Source: Natrinema sp031626495 (GTDB lineage Archaea > Halobacteriota > Halobacteria > Halobacteriales > Natrialbaceae). Taken from it: a stretch of DNA of 64,000 nt. A program made the translations under genes and the position numbers. The stretch is taken from NCBI RefSeq assembly GCF_031626495.1, contig NZ_JAMQOJ010000006.1, forward strand, positions 124,001-188,000, given 5' to 3'. The notes below the pieces were generated by a model that was not told the DNA's origin, searched no databases, and was given only the letters and a program-made list of their open reading frames with translations. Positions 1-8,332 of this stretch are shown piece by piece (the first letter of the stretch is position 1; the number at the start of each line of letters is the position of its first letter).

Positions 1-102
1 TTCTCGTGGGAGATGACGTTCTTCCTGTACGCCCTGATCGGCATCGCTGGAATCGGCGTGCTGTTCCTCACGCGCGACTCGAGTCCGGGTCCGACTGGGT
101 GA
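1..102 (+). CDS. C-terminal end of a membrane protein (partial)
   Basis: The window opens inside a plus-strand reading frame that stops with TGA at 100-102. The 33 visible residues hold one strongly hydrophobic stretch (FFLYALIGIAGIGVLFL) followed by a short hydrophilic tail. This looks like the last membrane helix of a transporter or other integral protein. The family cannot be named from this much. Its stop codon abuts the stop of the convergent dehydrogenase gene with no spacer. Confidence 0.6.
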   Translation, partial: FSWEMTFFLYALIGIAGIGVLFLTRDSSPGPTG

Positions 103-1290
103 TCAGGCCGAACCCTCGCTTCCGCCGTCCGCATCCGGACCGCCTTCGATGGCCCACTCTTCCAGCCGGTCCGCGGGGGCGTATCGAACCGCACCCGTCT
201 CGTCGTGTAGCGCGATGAGGAGATCTCGAAGCCGATCGTAGCCGTGTTCGGCGGCTAGACGCGTCGGTCCCTCCGGGAAGCCAGCGCCGAGACGCAGCCC
301 CTCGTCGATCTCGTTTGGATCGGCCGCGTCGGCCGCGACGAGTTTCGCCGCCTCGTTGATCCCGACGGCGACTAGCCGCGCTTCGATCTCCTCGCGCACT
401 GCGTCGTTCGGCACGTCCGCACCGCTGTCTTCCCAGTCGTAGAAGCCGCGTCCGGCCTTCTTTCCGAACGCCCCGTCCTCGACCTTCGCCTCGAGCAGCG
501 GACATGGGGCGTACCCCTCACCGAGGGTTTCGTGCATGTACTCGAGTACGTCGACTGCGACGTCGATCCCAATCTGATCACAGAGTTCGAAACAGCCCAT
601 TGGGAGGTCGAGGCCGAATTTGGCGGTGCTGTCGACCTCGGCGACGGTGGCGTCGTCCTCGTGGACGATCCAGGCGGCTTCGTTGAGCATCGGCACGAGG
701 ACGCGATTGACGATGAATCCGGGGGTATCCTTGCGGACTCGGATCGGGGTCTTGTCGAACGACTCGGTCAGGGCTTCGGCGAGATCGAGCGTCTCCTCGG
801 CCGTGTGTTCGCCCCGAATGACTTCGACGAGCGGCATCCGTACGGGTGGATTGAAGAAGTGCATCCCGCAGAACCGCGCCGGGTCGTCGACCGTTTCGGA
901 CAGTTCGCTGATCGAGAGCGTCGACGTGTTCGTCGCGTACACCACGTCGTCGGGGGCGTGGGCGTCGAGTTCTCGGTACACATCCTTTTTCAGAGCCATT
1001 CGCTCAGGGACGGCCTCGATAACGACGTCCGCGTCCCGCACCGCGGCCTCGACGTCGACGAACGTCTCGATGCGTTCGAGCGCCGCCGCGGCGTCGTCCT
1101 CCGCGATCCGTCCGGCGTCGACGAGTTTCGTCAGACTCTGCTCGATTCGGTCGTAGCCGTCCCGAACGAGGTCCCCCGAGACGTCTCTGAGGTGGATCGT
1201 GTATCCGGAGAGGGCCGCGACTTCAGCGATTCCGTGGCCCATGCTTCCCGCACCGATGACCGCGATCGTATCGATCTCTGTCGTGTCCAT
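103..1290 (-). CDS. hbd: 3-hydroxyacyl-CoA dehydrogenase
   Basis: A 395-residue NAD-dependent 3-hydroxyacyl-CoA dehydrogenase of fatty-acid beta-oxidation or the hydroxybutyryl-CoA step. The N-terminal Rossmann fold shows GAGSMGHG at about residues 13-20, the IEAVPE stretch near 91-96, and the HFFNPP motif near 144 carrying the catalytic histidine. The C-terminal helical dimerisation domain begins around 190, and a second partial copy follows to the end, giving a length above the usual 280 residues, as in other archaeal forms. It lies downstream of the two methylmalonyl-CoA mutase subunit genes on the same strand, which fits acyl-CoA catabolism. A TATA-like box lies about 35 bases upstream of the ATG. 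Confidence 0.93.
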   Translation of the reverse strand: MDTTEIDTIAVIGAGSMGHGIAEVAALSGYTIHLRDVSGDLVRDGYDRIEQSLTKLVDAGRIAEDDAAAALERIETFVDVEAAVRDADVVIEAVPERMALKKDVYRELDAHAPDDVVYATNTSTLSISELSETVDDPARFCGMHFFNPPVRMPLVEVIRGEHTAEETLDLAEALTESFDKTPIRVRKDTPGFIVNRVLVPMLNEAAWIVHEDDATVAEVDSTAKFGLDLPMGCFELCDQIGIDVAVDVLEYMHETLGEGYAPCPLLEAKVEDGAFGKKAGRGFYDWEDSGADVPNDAVREEIEARLVAVGINEAAKLVAADAADPNEIDEGLRLGAGFPEGPTRLAAEHGYDRLRDLLIALHDETGAVRYAPADRLEEWAIEGGPDADGGSEGSA

Positions 1291-1324
1291 GGAAAGCGTT
1301 CACTAGCTGATCGTCGTTCGATCG

Positions 1325-1332
1325 TATAAAAT
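1325..1332 (-). promoter_or_regulatory. TATA-like box of the hydroxyacyl-CoA dehydrogenase gene
   Basis: On the minus strand this reads ATTTTATAC, centred about 37 bases before the start codon at 1290. That spacing suggests a very short 5' leader. It indicates that the dehydrogenase can be transcribed independently of the mutase gene upstream. Confidence 0.4.
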
Positions 1333-1503
1333 AGGGTGACGGTCCTGCCACGAATCGAAACCGCATACCGGATTCCGCCACCGCGTGCACAGCCTGTTTT
1401 CGGGGGAACCATTTCTGTCTCGCGAGAGCGTCTAGTGGACCGTAGCGACAGCCGCGGGGACCTCTCTCGGCAGCCGACGATCGGCCACTCGCTCCTCCGT
1501 CGG

Positions 1504-1920
1504 TCAGCGCTCCGGAGCGTTCTCCCGGACGAATTCGACCGTCTCTTCGATCGACGTACCCGGGCCGAAGATCGCCGCGACGCCCTCGTCTCTGAGCCCC
1601 AACCGGTCTTCTTCGGGGATTACGCCGCCGACGAGGACCAGCGTATCGTCCGCGGCGTCGTACTCCTCGAGCCCGTCCATGATCTTCGGGACGAGCGTGT
1701 CGTGGGCGCCCGAGAGGATGGAGATCCCGAGGACGTCGACGTCCTCTTGGACGGCGGCCTGGATGATCTCGTCGGGGGACTTGTGCAATCCGGAGTAGAT
1801 AACCTCGAACCCGGCGTCGCGGAACGCACGCGCGATAACGTGCGCACCGCGGTCGTGACCGTCGAGTCCGACTTTCGCGACCAGGCACCGAATCGATTGC
1901 TGTTTGGTCTCAGTGCTCAT
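1504..1920 (-). CDS. mcmA2: Methylmalonyl-CoA mutase, B12-binding small subunit
   Basis: A 138-residue cobalamin-binding protein, the detached C-terminal domain of methylmalonyl-CoA mutase as found in archaea. The B12 motif DGHDRG is at about residues 20-25; its histidine (about 22) is the lower cobalt ligand. The later SGLHKSP and LVGGVIP stretches complete the flavodoxin-like fold. It pairs with the catalytic subunit at 3564-5261 to interconvert methylmalonyl-CoA and succinyl-CoA. The two subunit genes are same-strand but now separated by about 1.6 kb of mobile DNA. The epimerase and the MeaB chaperone often found nearby are absent from the window. Confidence 0.93.
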   Translation of the reverse strand: MSTETKQQSIRCLVAKVGLDGHDRGAHVIARAFRDAGFEVIYSGLHKSPDEIIQAAVQEDVDVLGISILSGAHDTLVPKIMDGLEEYDAADDTLVLVGGVIPEEDRLGLRDEGVAAIFGPGTSIEETVEFVRENAPER

Positions 1921-1948
1921 GGGAGGATCTATCTTTCCTCAAGGAGAG

Positions 1949-1985
1949 AACCCCGCCGTTTACGGCGGGAGCGAATCCGACACTT
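1949..1985 (+). repeat. Solo TnpB-type right-end hairpin
   Basis: A stem CCCCGCCG / CGGCGGG closed by a TTTA loop at 1951-1969, followed by GAATCCGACAC. It has the layout of the right-end hairpin at 3352-3371 (stem, then a G-rich stretch and GTCAC), with a different stem sequence. It lies just upstream of the mcmA2 start codon and could affect its promoter. It may instead be the left hairpin of the tnpB element that follows. Confidence 0.55.
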
Positions 1986-2068
1986 CCCACACAAACCACC
2001 GTCGATGGCACGGTGGATATTCAACGCTAATCCGTAGCATTAAGTAACTTTACCTACATAGGCTATAT

Positions 2069-3319
2069 ATGGCGATTCGGGCCACTCGTACCTACGTTGG
2101 TTCCATTCAGAACCACAGACAGGTCTGCGATGGCCTTGACTCGCTCGGAGATTCCGCCTCGAAAATCTGGAACGTCGCACGATGGACAGCCGACCGCGTA
2201 TGGGACGAAATCGGTAAAATCCCAGACGAAGGTCCGCTCAAATCGTATATGAAGAACCAAGCGTGCTGGAAAGACTTGAATGCACAATCCAGTCAGAAAG
2301 TCATCGAAGAACTTTCTGACGCTTTCCAGTCATGGTTCGACCTGCGACACAAAGACGACAAGGCGAATCCCCCCGGCTACCGCAAACACGGCGATGAACG
2401 ACCACGTTCCACGGTCACGTTCAAAGCAGACGGGTTCAAACACGACCCCGAGAACAACAGAGTCCGACTCTCGAAAGGCTCGAACCTCAAAGAACACTTC
2501 TCGGACTTCATCCTCTGCGAATACCAGACTCGTCCCGACGTTGACCTTTCGGAAGTCAACAAGGTACAGAACGTTCGCACTGTCTGGAACGGCGATGAGT
2601 GGGAACTACACTTTGTCTGCAAAGTCAGTCTCGAAACCAACGACTCAGCAGGCGACGAAGTGGCCGGTATTGACCTCGGTATCAAGAATATCGCCACGGT
2701 CGCGTTCCCTGACGAGTACGTCCTGTACCCCGGCAACTCACTCAAGCAGGACAAGCACTACTTTAAGCGTTCTGAGTACGACACGGAAGGTGAAAACGGC
2801 CCGTCTGAGAAGTCGATGTGGGCGCGTCAGAAACTTGCTGACCGGGAGTCACACTTCTACCACGTCCTCTCAGACACCATCATCACAGAGTGCGTCGAAC
2901 GTGATGTTGGAACGCTCGCAGTGAGTTGGCCCGAGAACGTTCGTGACTCAGATTGGGGGAAGACTGGGAACAAGAAGTTGCATACGTGGGCGTTCGACCG
3001 TATCTACCAGTACCTCGAATACAAAGGCGAAAAACGCGGTGTTGAGGTGTTGAAGGAGGACGAGTGGGACACCTCAAAGACCTGCTCGAAGTGTGGTGAC
3101 GACACTAAGTCCAACCGCAAACATCGTGGGCTGTACGTCTGCTCGTCGTGCGGGTTAGTCGGAAACGCGGATTGCAACGGGGCAGAGAATATGCGCCAGA
3201 AGATAACTCCGAGTCCTCATGGTGAGGATAGGAGTAACGGCTGTGTGGCACAGCCATCGGTACACCTGTTCGACCGCGAGAGTGGGATGTTTCACACGAG
3301 AGAACAGGCCGTGTCGTAA
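2069..3319 (+). CDS. tnpB: TnpB-family RNA-guided nuclease, non-canonical RuvC site
   Basis: A 416-residue TnpB (IS1341/IS605 OrfB). The RuvC fold shows the first aspartate in GIDLGIKN (about 202), a zinc ribbon with CSKC (about 339-342) and CSSC (358-361), and the last aspartate in NADCNGAEN (about 368). Where most TnpBs have a glutamate in a V-E-D-L context, this protein reads LAVSWPENVR (about 283-292), so the standard glutamate is not present. A glutamate a few residues later may replace it, as in TnpB groups with a rearranged catalytic site, or the protein may bind without cutting. A TATA-like ATAGGCTATAT lies directly before the ATG, which begins MAIRATRTY. No accompanying RHH gene was found. 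Confidence 0.9.
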   Translation: MAIRATRTYVGSIQNHRQVCDGLDSLGDSASKIWNVARWTADRVWDEIGKIPDEGPLKSYMKNQACWKDLNAQSSQKVIEELSDAFQSWFDLRHKDDKANPPGYRKHGDERPRSTVTFKADGFKHDPENNRVRLSKGSNLKEHFSDFILCEYQTRPDVDLSEVNKVQNVRTVWNGDEWELHFVCKVSLETNDSAGDEVAGIDLGIKNIATVAFPDEYVLYPGNSLKQDKHYFKRSEYDTEGENGPSEKSMWARQKLADRESHFYHVLSDTIITECVERDVGTLAVSWPENVRDSDWGKTGNKKLHTWAFDRIYQYLEYKGEKRGVEVLKEDEWDTSKTCSKCGDDTKSNRKHRGLYVCSSCGLVGNADCNGAENMRQKITPSPHGEDRSNGCVAQPSVHLFDRESGMFHTREQAVS

Positions 3320-3350
3320 ACCATCAAATATCCCACCTTCGGTACGGGAA

Positions 3351-3381
3351 GCCCCGTTGTTTACGACGGGGAGGATGTCAC
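3351..3381 (+). ncRNA. Predicted guide-RNA scaffold end of the first tnpB element
   Basis: The stem CCCCGT / ACGGGG with an internal TTTA loop (3352-3371) is followed by GAGGATGTCAC. In TnpB systems the right end encodes the 3' part of the omegaRNA (reRNA), and the guide is the flanking sequence just beyond the tip. Here the guide would start at 3382. Transcription is inferred, not seen. Confidence 0.5.
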
Positions 3382-3491
3382 TCTCGTCGGGCCTATTGTT
3401 CTATCGGACACGCAGACGGTCCGCCGTCACCCATCGTCGAGCAGGTGCGCGGCCGAACGGAACTGATTTTCCCCAGTCCGCCGATCGATCG

Positions 3492-3567
3492 TTAGCTGAA
3501 AGCGAGGGCGCTAAGCCCCCGTCCTCAAGGAGCGACCGAAGAGAGCGAGTAGGCAGAGGTAGTTCAC
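3492..3567 (+). mobile_element. 76-bp miniature element (left and right ends joined)
   Basis: It begins TTAGCTGAA and continues GCGCTAAGCCCCC, matching the left end of the IS element at 47.5 kb (TTAGCTGAA, GTGCTAAGCCC). It ends with GAGCGAGTAGG and GTAGTTCAC, matching the right ends of the elements at 44.45 kb and 49.35 kb. It therefore looks like an internally deleted, MITE-like derivative of that family, resembling the palindrome-associated elements known from haloarchaea. Its terminal TTCAC (3563-3567) contains, on the minus strand, the stop codon of the mutase large subunit. Confidence 0.7.
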
Positions 3568-5261
3568 ACGGGGGCGACCTCTTCCTGATAGCTGCCGTGG
3601 TGGTCCTCGAAGACCGCCATTATCTCGCCCATCGTCGCGTAGGCCTTCACGGCGTCGACGACGTACGGCATGACGTTCTCGTCGTTCTCGATCGCGTCGG
3701 AGAGCGCCTCGAGGGTCGCATCGACGGCTTCGTCATCGCGTTCGTCTTTGACGCGCTCGAGGCGGTCGAGTTGGCGGTCCCGCGTCGTTTCGTCGATCTG
3801 GAGGATCTCCGGCGACGTGTCCTCCGCGATCGTGTACTCGTTGACGCCGACGACGACCTCCTCGCCGCGCTCGACGCGCTCCTGGTACTCGTATGAGGCC
3901 TCGTGGATCTCGCGGTGGAAGTAGCCCCGTTCGATCCCGGTGAGGACGCCGTCGCGGATCGAGCCGTCGCCCATCTCGCGGATCTCCTCGAGGTAGTCCA
4001 TGATCTCGGTTTCCATCTCGTTGGTGAGCGTTTCGATGGCGAAACTCCCGCCCATGGGGTCGACGATGTCGGCCGCGCCGGACTCTTCGGCGATGATTTG
4101 CTGCGTTCGGAGGGCGACGCGGACGGCCTTCTCGCTGGGCAGCGCCAGCGCCTCGTCGAAGCTGTTGGTGTGTAACGACTGGGTGCCACCGAGGACGCCG
4201 GCCAAGGCCTGAATGGTGACGCGGACGATGTTGTTGAGCGGTTGCTGAGCCGTTAGCGACTGGCCCGCCGTCTGCGTATGGAATTTCATCCGCTTGGACT
4301 CGTCGGCCTCGGCGCCGTACCAGTCGTCCATCACGCGGGCATAGAGGCGGCGCGACGCCCGGAACTTCGCGACCTCCTCGAAGATGGAGTTGTGCGAGTT
4401 GAAAAAGAAGGAGAGCAGCGGCGCGAAGTCGTCGATGTCGAGCCCGCGGTCGAGACAGTCCTCGACGTAGGCGAAGCCGTCGGCGAGCGTAAATGCGGCC
4501 TCCTGGGCGGCCGTCGAGCCGGCCTCGCGGATGTGGTAACCCGAAATCGAGACGGGATGGAACTTCGGCGTCTCCTCGACGGCGAACTCGATCGTGTCCG
4601 TGACGACCTCGAGTGCGGGCTCCGGCGGGATGACCCACTCCTTCTGGGCGATGAACTCTTTGAGCATATCGTTCTGGAGCGTGCCCCTGATCTCCTCGCG
4701 GGGTACGCCTTGCTGATCGGCGAGCGCGATGTACATCGCATAGATCACCGGCGCGGAGGGGTTGATCGTGAACGACGTCGAGACCTCGCCGATGTCGATC
4801 CCGTCGAACAGCACTTCCATGTCGGCGAGCGTGTCGACGGCGACGCCCTCCTTCCCGACTTCACCCTCGCTCATCTGGTGATCGGAGTCGATGCCCATCA
4901 GCGACGGCATGTCGAACGCCGTCGACAGCCCCGTCTGGCCCTCGTCGATCAGATAATGAAAGCGCTCGTTTGTCTCCTCGGCGGTGCCGAAGCCGGCGAA
5001 CTGTCGCATCGTCCACGTCCGCCCGCGGTACATCGTCGGATACGGCCCGCGCGTATACGGTGGTTCCCCGGGAAATCCGAGGTCGTCCTCGAAATCGAGG
5101 TCAGCAATATCGCCGGGGGTGTAGAGTCGGTCGACCTCGTGATTCGAGACAGTCGCAAATCGGTCCTTTCGCTCGCCGCGTTCCAGCGACGGCTCGAGCG
5201 TGTCCGCTTCCCACTCTTCGCGCCGCTCTCGGATCTCCTCGAGCTCTCGATCATCGTACAT
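3564..5261 (-). CDS. mcmA1: Methylmalonyl-CoA mutase, large catalytic subunit
   Basis: A 565-residue catalytic subunit (TIM barrel) of coenzyme-B12-dependent methylmalonyl-CoA mutase. Near residues 74-87 it has YPTMYRGRTWTMRQF, the substrate-binding stretch with the conserved tyrosine, then GLSTAFDMPS (about 111-120), SISGYHIREAG, and QTAGQSLTAQQP further on. The B12-binding domain is encoded separately at 1504-1920. I start it at MYDDREL (ATG at 5261); the frame stays open upstream to 5441 but that extension is hydrophobic and unlike the family. An alternative start MIIS lies 12 bases earlier. Its TGA stop falls inside the tip of the miniature element at 3492-3567. The C-terminus (HGSYQEEVAPV) is close to the normal family end, so little or nothing was lost. 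Confidence 0.95.
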   Translation of the reverse strand: MYDDRELEEIRERREEWEADTLEPSLERGERKDRFATVSNHEVDRLYTPGDIADLDFEDDLGFPGEPPYTRGPYPTMYRGRTWTMRQFAGFGTAEETNERFHYLIDEGQTGLSTAFDMPSLMGIDSDHQMSEGEVGKEGVAVDTLADMEVLFDGIDIGEVSTSFTINPSAPVIYAMYIALADQQGVPREEIRGTLQNDMLKEFIAQKEWVIPPEPALEVVTDTIEFAVEETPKFHPVSISGYHIREAGSTAAQEAAFTLADGFAYVEDCLDRGLDIDDFAPLLSFFFNSHNSIFEEVAKFRASRRLYARVMDDWYGAEADESKRMKFHTQTAGQSLTAQQPLNNIVRVTIQALAGVLGGTQSLHTNSFDEALALPSEKAVRVALRTQQIIAEESGAADIVDPMGGSFAIETLTNEMETEIMDYLEEIREMGDGSIRDGVLTGIERGYFHREIHEASYEYQERVERGEEVVVGVNEYTIAEDTSPEILQIDETTRDRQLDRLERVKDERDDEAVDATLEALSDAIENDENVMPYVVDAVKAYATMGEIMAVFEDHHGSYQEEVAPV

Positions 5262-6013
5262 TGATATGATCATCCGTACCAATATTCTAAAGCTTTGTCC
5301 TCGAACTTCCAAACTGGCCTTTTGACACCCTTGGTGAGAAATAAGCGTCCAATTGTAATTGATATATGCATATATAATCAATATGCAGGATCGAACACCC
5401 GAATAGACCGTCGACCCGGACAAAGCACGAAGGGGAGACACCGTAGTCTATGGCACCTAGATGTTGCTACTGGTTCCTAGTACTAGGTGCAGCTTATGGC
5501 TCGCTTTCAATGACCAGCCGTCACCTCCTTTGTGAGCAAAATCGTCGGCTTCCGCTATCGCTGGTTTTCCCTGGGCGCGCATTAGGCCGGAGCATGCTGG
5601 ATAATGAGCGTGCGGCCGCCACTTCCCCTCAGTACGACCGGAAGAAAACGCCTGGCACCGACTTTTAAGGAACTGACCGATGAACCCGGTCGGCTCCGTG
5701 TCGACGGCGCGCCCGTCAGCACTGTCACCACCGCAGCGGACAGCACCGTCAAGGCTCCCGGCGCTGTACCGGGATCGGCCACCGGGAGCGATGTTCCCGT
5801 CGTTGCCGCTCATGATGGCAGCGGCTCGAGCCGAGTCCGCGCGCTAAGACCTTTTCACATCGTGAAATCGCGGCCTAGTGGTAGCCCCCGTCATACAGTA
5901 GATAGTTTCGTATGTTGAAGCATCGAGGAGATGATTGATGGCAAGAAAGTATAACTGTGTGGACATGGTCGGCTTCACGTAGCGCGATTTCGGAGAGCGA
6001 ACGAAGGGGGAGC
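5262..6013. other. Gene-free stretch with promoters
   Basis: No convincing gene. The part next to the mutase start is AT-rich (5340-5395) with possible TATA boxes for both directions. The middle (5460-5830) has open frames on both strands, none with a recognisable product or consistent haloarchaeal amino-acid use. Near 5947-5955, AAGTATAAC could be the TATA box for the regulator starting at 6014. Confidence 0.4.
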
Positions 6014-7210
6014 ATGAGTAAGACACCAGCATTCGATACAGTACAGAGTAATGATAGTGGTCCGGCCCATCCACGAGCAGTCATCCACAAGCGGATCCTC
6101 TCGGTCGCAGAGGACCGACCGGGGGCGTCGATGGATGAGATCGCTGCAGCGGTCAGCGCTGCGTCGCCTCCGTTGGTTGAACAGGTCCTCGAAGAATACG
6201 GCGATCCAGGCAGGCCTACAGCCGACGCCGCCGAGACCAGAGCGGACGGTTCCGCAGCACAGGCGTCGACATCCGACGCCGACCATGAGCCGATCGAGAA
6301 CCACGAGACAGCGATCGACGACACAACTGTGAACAACCACGAGGAAAGTCCCGAACTATCGATCCCCGAACCGGACGAAGTGACCGAGAAACAATTGGAG
6401 ACGTTACATGCGATCCGCGACTGGCCGAACGCGACGCAGGCGACGCTCGCTGAGCGTCTGGGCGTGACCAGCGCGACGATCAGCCAGCGGGTCAACGGGA
6501 TCGATGGCTTCGACTGGGCGACCCGCCGGGCGTTCGTCGATCGGTTCTTCGCTCAGGCCGAGTCGGCAGGCGACGAGGCCGAGGCAGTCGCCGACTCGGT
6601 CACTACGTCGCCGGAGCCAGCCGAGGATGACACGCCGACGAACGACACTGCCGCCGCAGCGAGTGCGGCTACGAGCGATGAGACTGACGAGGAGGCCGCC
6701 GACGATGACGCAGCCACCGATACGGCATCGACCGGTACGCCGACCGCAGCAGCACACAGCGGCGACACCGCGTCCGAGGCCGTCGACCGTGATGCGACGG
6801 CAAACGACGCGCCGAACGCAGCGCCGTCCACGGATCGACCGACGAGCCCCAACGCGGAGGCACCCAGCCAAGTACCTGCTGACGACCGCACGAGCACCGA
6901 TCGGGCGGCCGAGAGAGGCAGCGAGAGCGAAGCGGTGGGACAGCCGACCGAACAAACGGTCGCGGCGCTCGCCGACAACGTCGCCGACCTTGCCGCCCGC
7001 CTCGAGCGGCTCGAAGGACAACTCGTGCGCGGCCGCCAGCACACGGTCGATCCAGCGCTCGCTCATAAGGTGCTTCGCGCCTGTTTCCGCTCCGACGAGA
7101 TCTCGGCCGCCGAGGAGGTCGAACTCGTGGACGGGATTCTCGCCGCGGACAGTGCGGTGATAAGCCCACCGGACGAACCATCGGCGTCGGACTCCTCGAG
7201 TCCGGACTAG
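6014..7210 (+). CDS. Two-HTH DNA-binding protein with acidic linker and coiled coil
   Basis: A 398-residue protein that I do not recognise by name. A first winged-helix-like segment lies at about residues 22-62 (HKRILSVAEDRPGAS, then MDEIAAAVSAAS). A second HTH lies at about 125-180 (TEKQLETLHAIRDW, ATLAERLGVTSATISQRV), typical of MarR/Lrp-like DNA-binding helices. A long low-complexity stretch rich in Asp, Glu, Ala, Thr and Ser (about 190-325) links to a short coiled coil (ADNVADLAARLERLEGQL) and a compact C-terminal domain. Start chosen at MSKTPAFD because GGGGGAG stands just before the ATG. Likely a transcription regulator that oligomerises through the coiled coil; the target is unknown. 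Confidence 0.75.
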   Translation: MSKTPAFDTVQSNDSGPAHPRAVIHKRILSVAEDRPGASMDEIAAAVSAASPPLVEQVLEEYGDPGRPTADAAETRADGSAAQASTSDADHEPIENHETAIDDTTVNNHEESPELSIPEPDEVTEKQLETLHAIRDWPNATQATLAERLGVTSATISQRVNGIDGFDWATRRAFVDRFFAQAESAGDEAEAVADSVTTSPEPAEDDTPTNDTAAAASAATSDETDEEAADDDAATDTASTGTPTAAAHSGDTASEAVDRDATANDAPNAAPSTDRPTSPNAEAPSQVPADDRTSTDRAAERGSESEAVGQPTEQTVAALADNVADLAARLERLEGQLVRGRQHTVDPALAHKVLRACFRSDEISAAEEVELVDGILAADSAVISPPDEPSASDSSSPD

Positions 7211-7360
7211 TGCGGTCAGAGCTGTCGCCGACGCTTCTCGCGGCCGCGACCCGATGAAGGTAGTATCCCTCGACCCGAGAGGACCACCCAGGGTGACCTC
7301 CGCCCAAAGACGGCCGAAGGCGCTATCGGCCCGTATCAGCCGTGCGTACCGTATCCCGTG

Positions 7361-7573
7361 TCAGCGTTCGTGATAATCGATCGTCCCGTCTTCGTACACG
7401 CTGATCCGATAACCGGCATACGTGAACGACAGCTGCAACTGCTCTGTGTCCGCGCTGGCAACCAGTCGCTCTAGCGCGTCGGGGTCAATCGTGTCGTGCA
7501 GCGGCGGCAGATGGGTCGGCGGTTCTCCCGTTTCGTCGGCAACAGCAGAGATAATTCGGTGAAGTACGGTCAT
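7361..7573 (-). CDS. HalOD1 output-domain protein
   Basis: A stand-alone HalOD1 domain of about 70 residues. It shows PPTHLPPLHDTIDPDALERL followed by a beta-rich half containing SFTYAGYRISVYEDG. This small domain is common in haloarchaea, alone or behind signalling domains, and its biochemical role is not known. The frame continues upstream to 7702 without a stop. I chose the internal MTVLHRI start because the domain begins there; a start at MELVATI is possible. Confidence 0.7.
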   Translation of the reverse strand: MTVLHRIISAVADETGEPPTHLPPLHDTIDPDALERLVASADTEQLQLSFTYAGYRISVYEDGTIDYHER

Positions 7574-7745
7574 TGGCTCAGTCGATGGTGGGGGCGACGC
7601 CTTGAGACTCGCAGTGCGAATCGTTGCTACTAGCTCCATTTGCATAAGCTCCACCATGCGCGTTAAAGCAAACACGGCAGTCACCAGTTCCGAAACCATC
7701 ATATCACTGTATCGAATGGTGGACGGTATTGGTGATCACCCTTAC

Positions 7746-7970
7746 ATGGCGGAAGACGATGACGGCGGCTCGTTCGGGAAGCGACACTCGGACGAGGATC
7801 TCGTGGCGTTCATCGCCGCCGAAGAGGTAGTGACGACTCGAGAGGTGGCGGACCACTTCGACTACCACCTGCAGACTGCGCGGCGGCGGTTGAAGCAGTT
7901 GCATGCGGACGATCGCGTCCGACGCAAGGACGTCGGGAAACGGTTCGTCTGGTGGCTGCCCCGAGACTAG
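7746..7970 (+). CDS. Small winged-helix DNA-binding protein
   Basis: A 74-residue protein with a clear HTH: DEDLVAFIAAEEVVTTREVA, then DYHLQTARRRLKQLHADD and a short wing ending in FVWWLPRD. The plan is that of haloarchaeal one-domain winged-helix regulators. Start at MAEDDDGG; a start at MVDGIG 30 bases earlier is possible. A TATA-like stretch lies near 7700. It is divergent from the HalOD1 gene at 7361-7573, so the two could share a control region. Confidence 0.75.
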   Translation: MAEDDDGGSFGKRHSDEDLVAFIAAEEVVTTREVADHFDYHLQTARRRLKQLHADDRVRRKDVGKRFVWWLPRD

Positions 7971-8015
7971 CACCGGCAGCAAACCACTAGACGGGGCCGT
8001 AGTGACACGCAGCGA

Positions 8016-8051
8016 GCGGAAGCCCACCCCTTTAGGGATGGGAGGATGTCA
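8016..8051 (+). repeat. Solo TnpB right end, same type as the element at 18.2 kb
   Basis: GCGGAAGCCCACCCC, loop TTTA, GGGATGGG, then AGGATGTCAA. The stem (8023-8042) has one mismatch compared with the perfect palindrome of the tnpB element at 18.2-19.8 kb, and the flanking bases are almost the same, so the two belong to one family. No tnpB is attached here. If transcribed, the guide would begin at about 8052, just 3' of the zinc-finger relic on the other strand. Confidence 0.7.
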
Positions 8052-8068
8052 AATCCGGTGGACTTCGT

Positions 8069-8271
8069 CTATGTGGCCCGCCAGCGACGCTGCAACACAG
8101 CGCGCACCTCTGTGTCCGAGAGCGGAATTCCGTCGCGGATAGCCTCTTCACTCCTCGTATGCGTGGCGACCTAGCGCCGGTGCGGACGCCCTCCCTGCCC
8201 TACCATGTCACTCGGCCGTCGGCCTGCGTACTCATCGCAAACCGGACAGTAGCACCCGTCTCTTCGGTCAT
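8069..8271 (-). pseudogene. Decayed zinc-finger protein gene
   Basis: On the minus strand an ATG at 8271 starts MTEETGA. After a frame change comes CPVCDEYAGRRPSDMV, a two-cysteine knuckle. After a further change comes EEAIRDGIPLSDTEVRAVL and QRRWRAT, ending in TAG at 8069-8071. The pieces lie in order and in haloarchaeal style but in different frames. I read this as a broken gene for a small zinc-finger protein. Confidence 0.5.
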
Positions 8272-8332
8272 TCCGGGCTGAGACTGGTGATCAACCACTG
8301 CCTCGGTTCGAGGTAGCGCTCCAGGCTTCTCG

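Larger units (their letters stand above)
2041..3381 (+). mobile_element. IS1341-type element carrying only tnpB
   Basis: The element contains one tnpB gene and a right-end hairpin with a GTCAC tip at 3377-3381. No tnpA is present, so it would need a transposase in trans. The left boundary is uncertain: an AT-rich stretch begins near 2041, and the hairpin at 1951-1969 might belong to it. It sits between the two methylmalonyl-CoA mutase subunit genes, in the opposite orientation. Confidence 0.6.

Noticed and set aside
532..1329. 265-codon open frame antisense to the hydroxyacyl-CoA dehydrogenase gene
   Set aside because: Shadow frame of a GC-rich gene; the opposite strand encodes a full enzyme with all motifs.
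4278..5264. 328-codon open frame antisense to the mutase large subunit
   Set aside because: No family features; caused by codon bias of the real gene.
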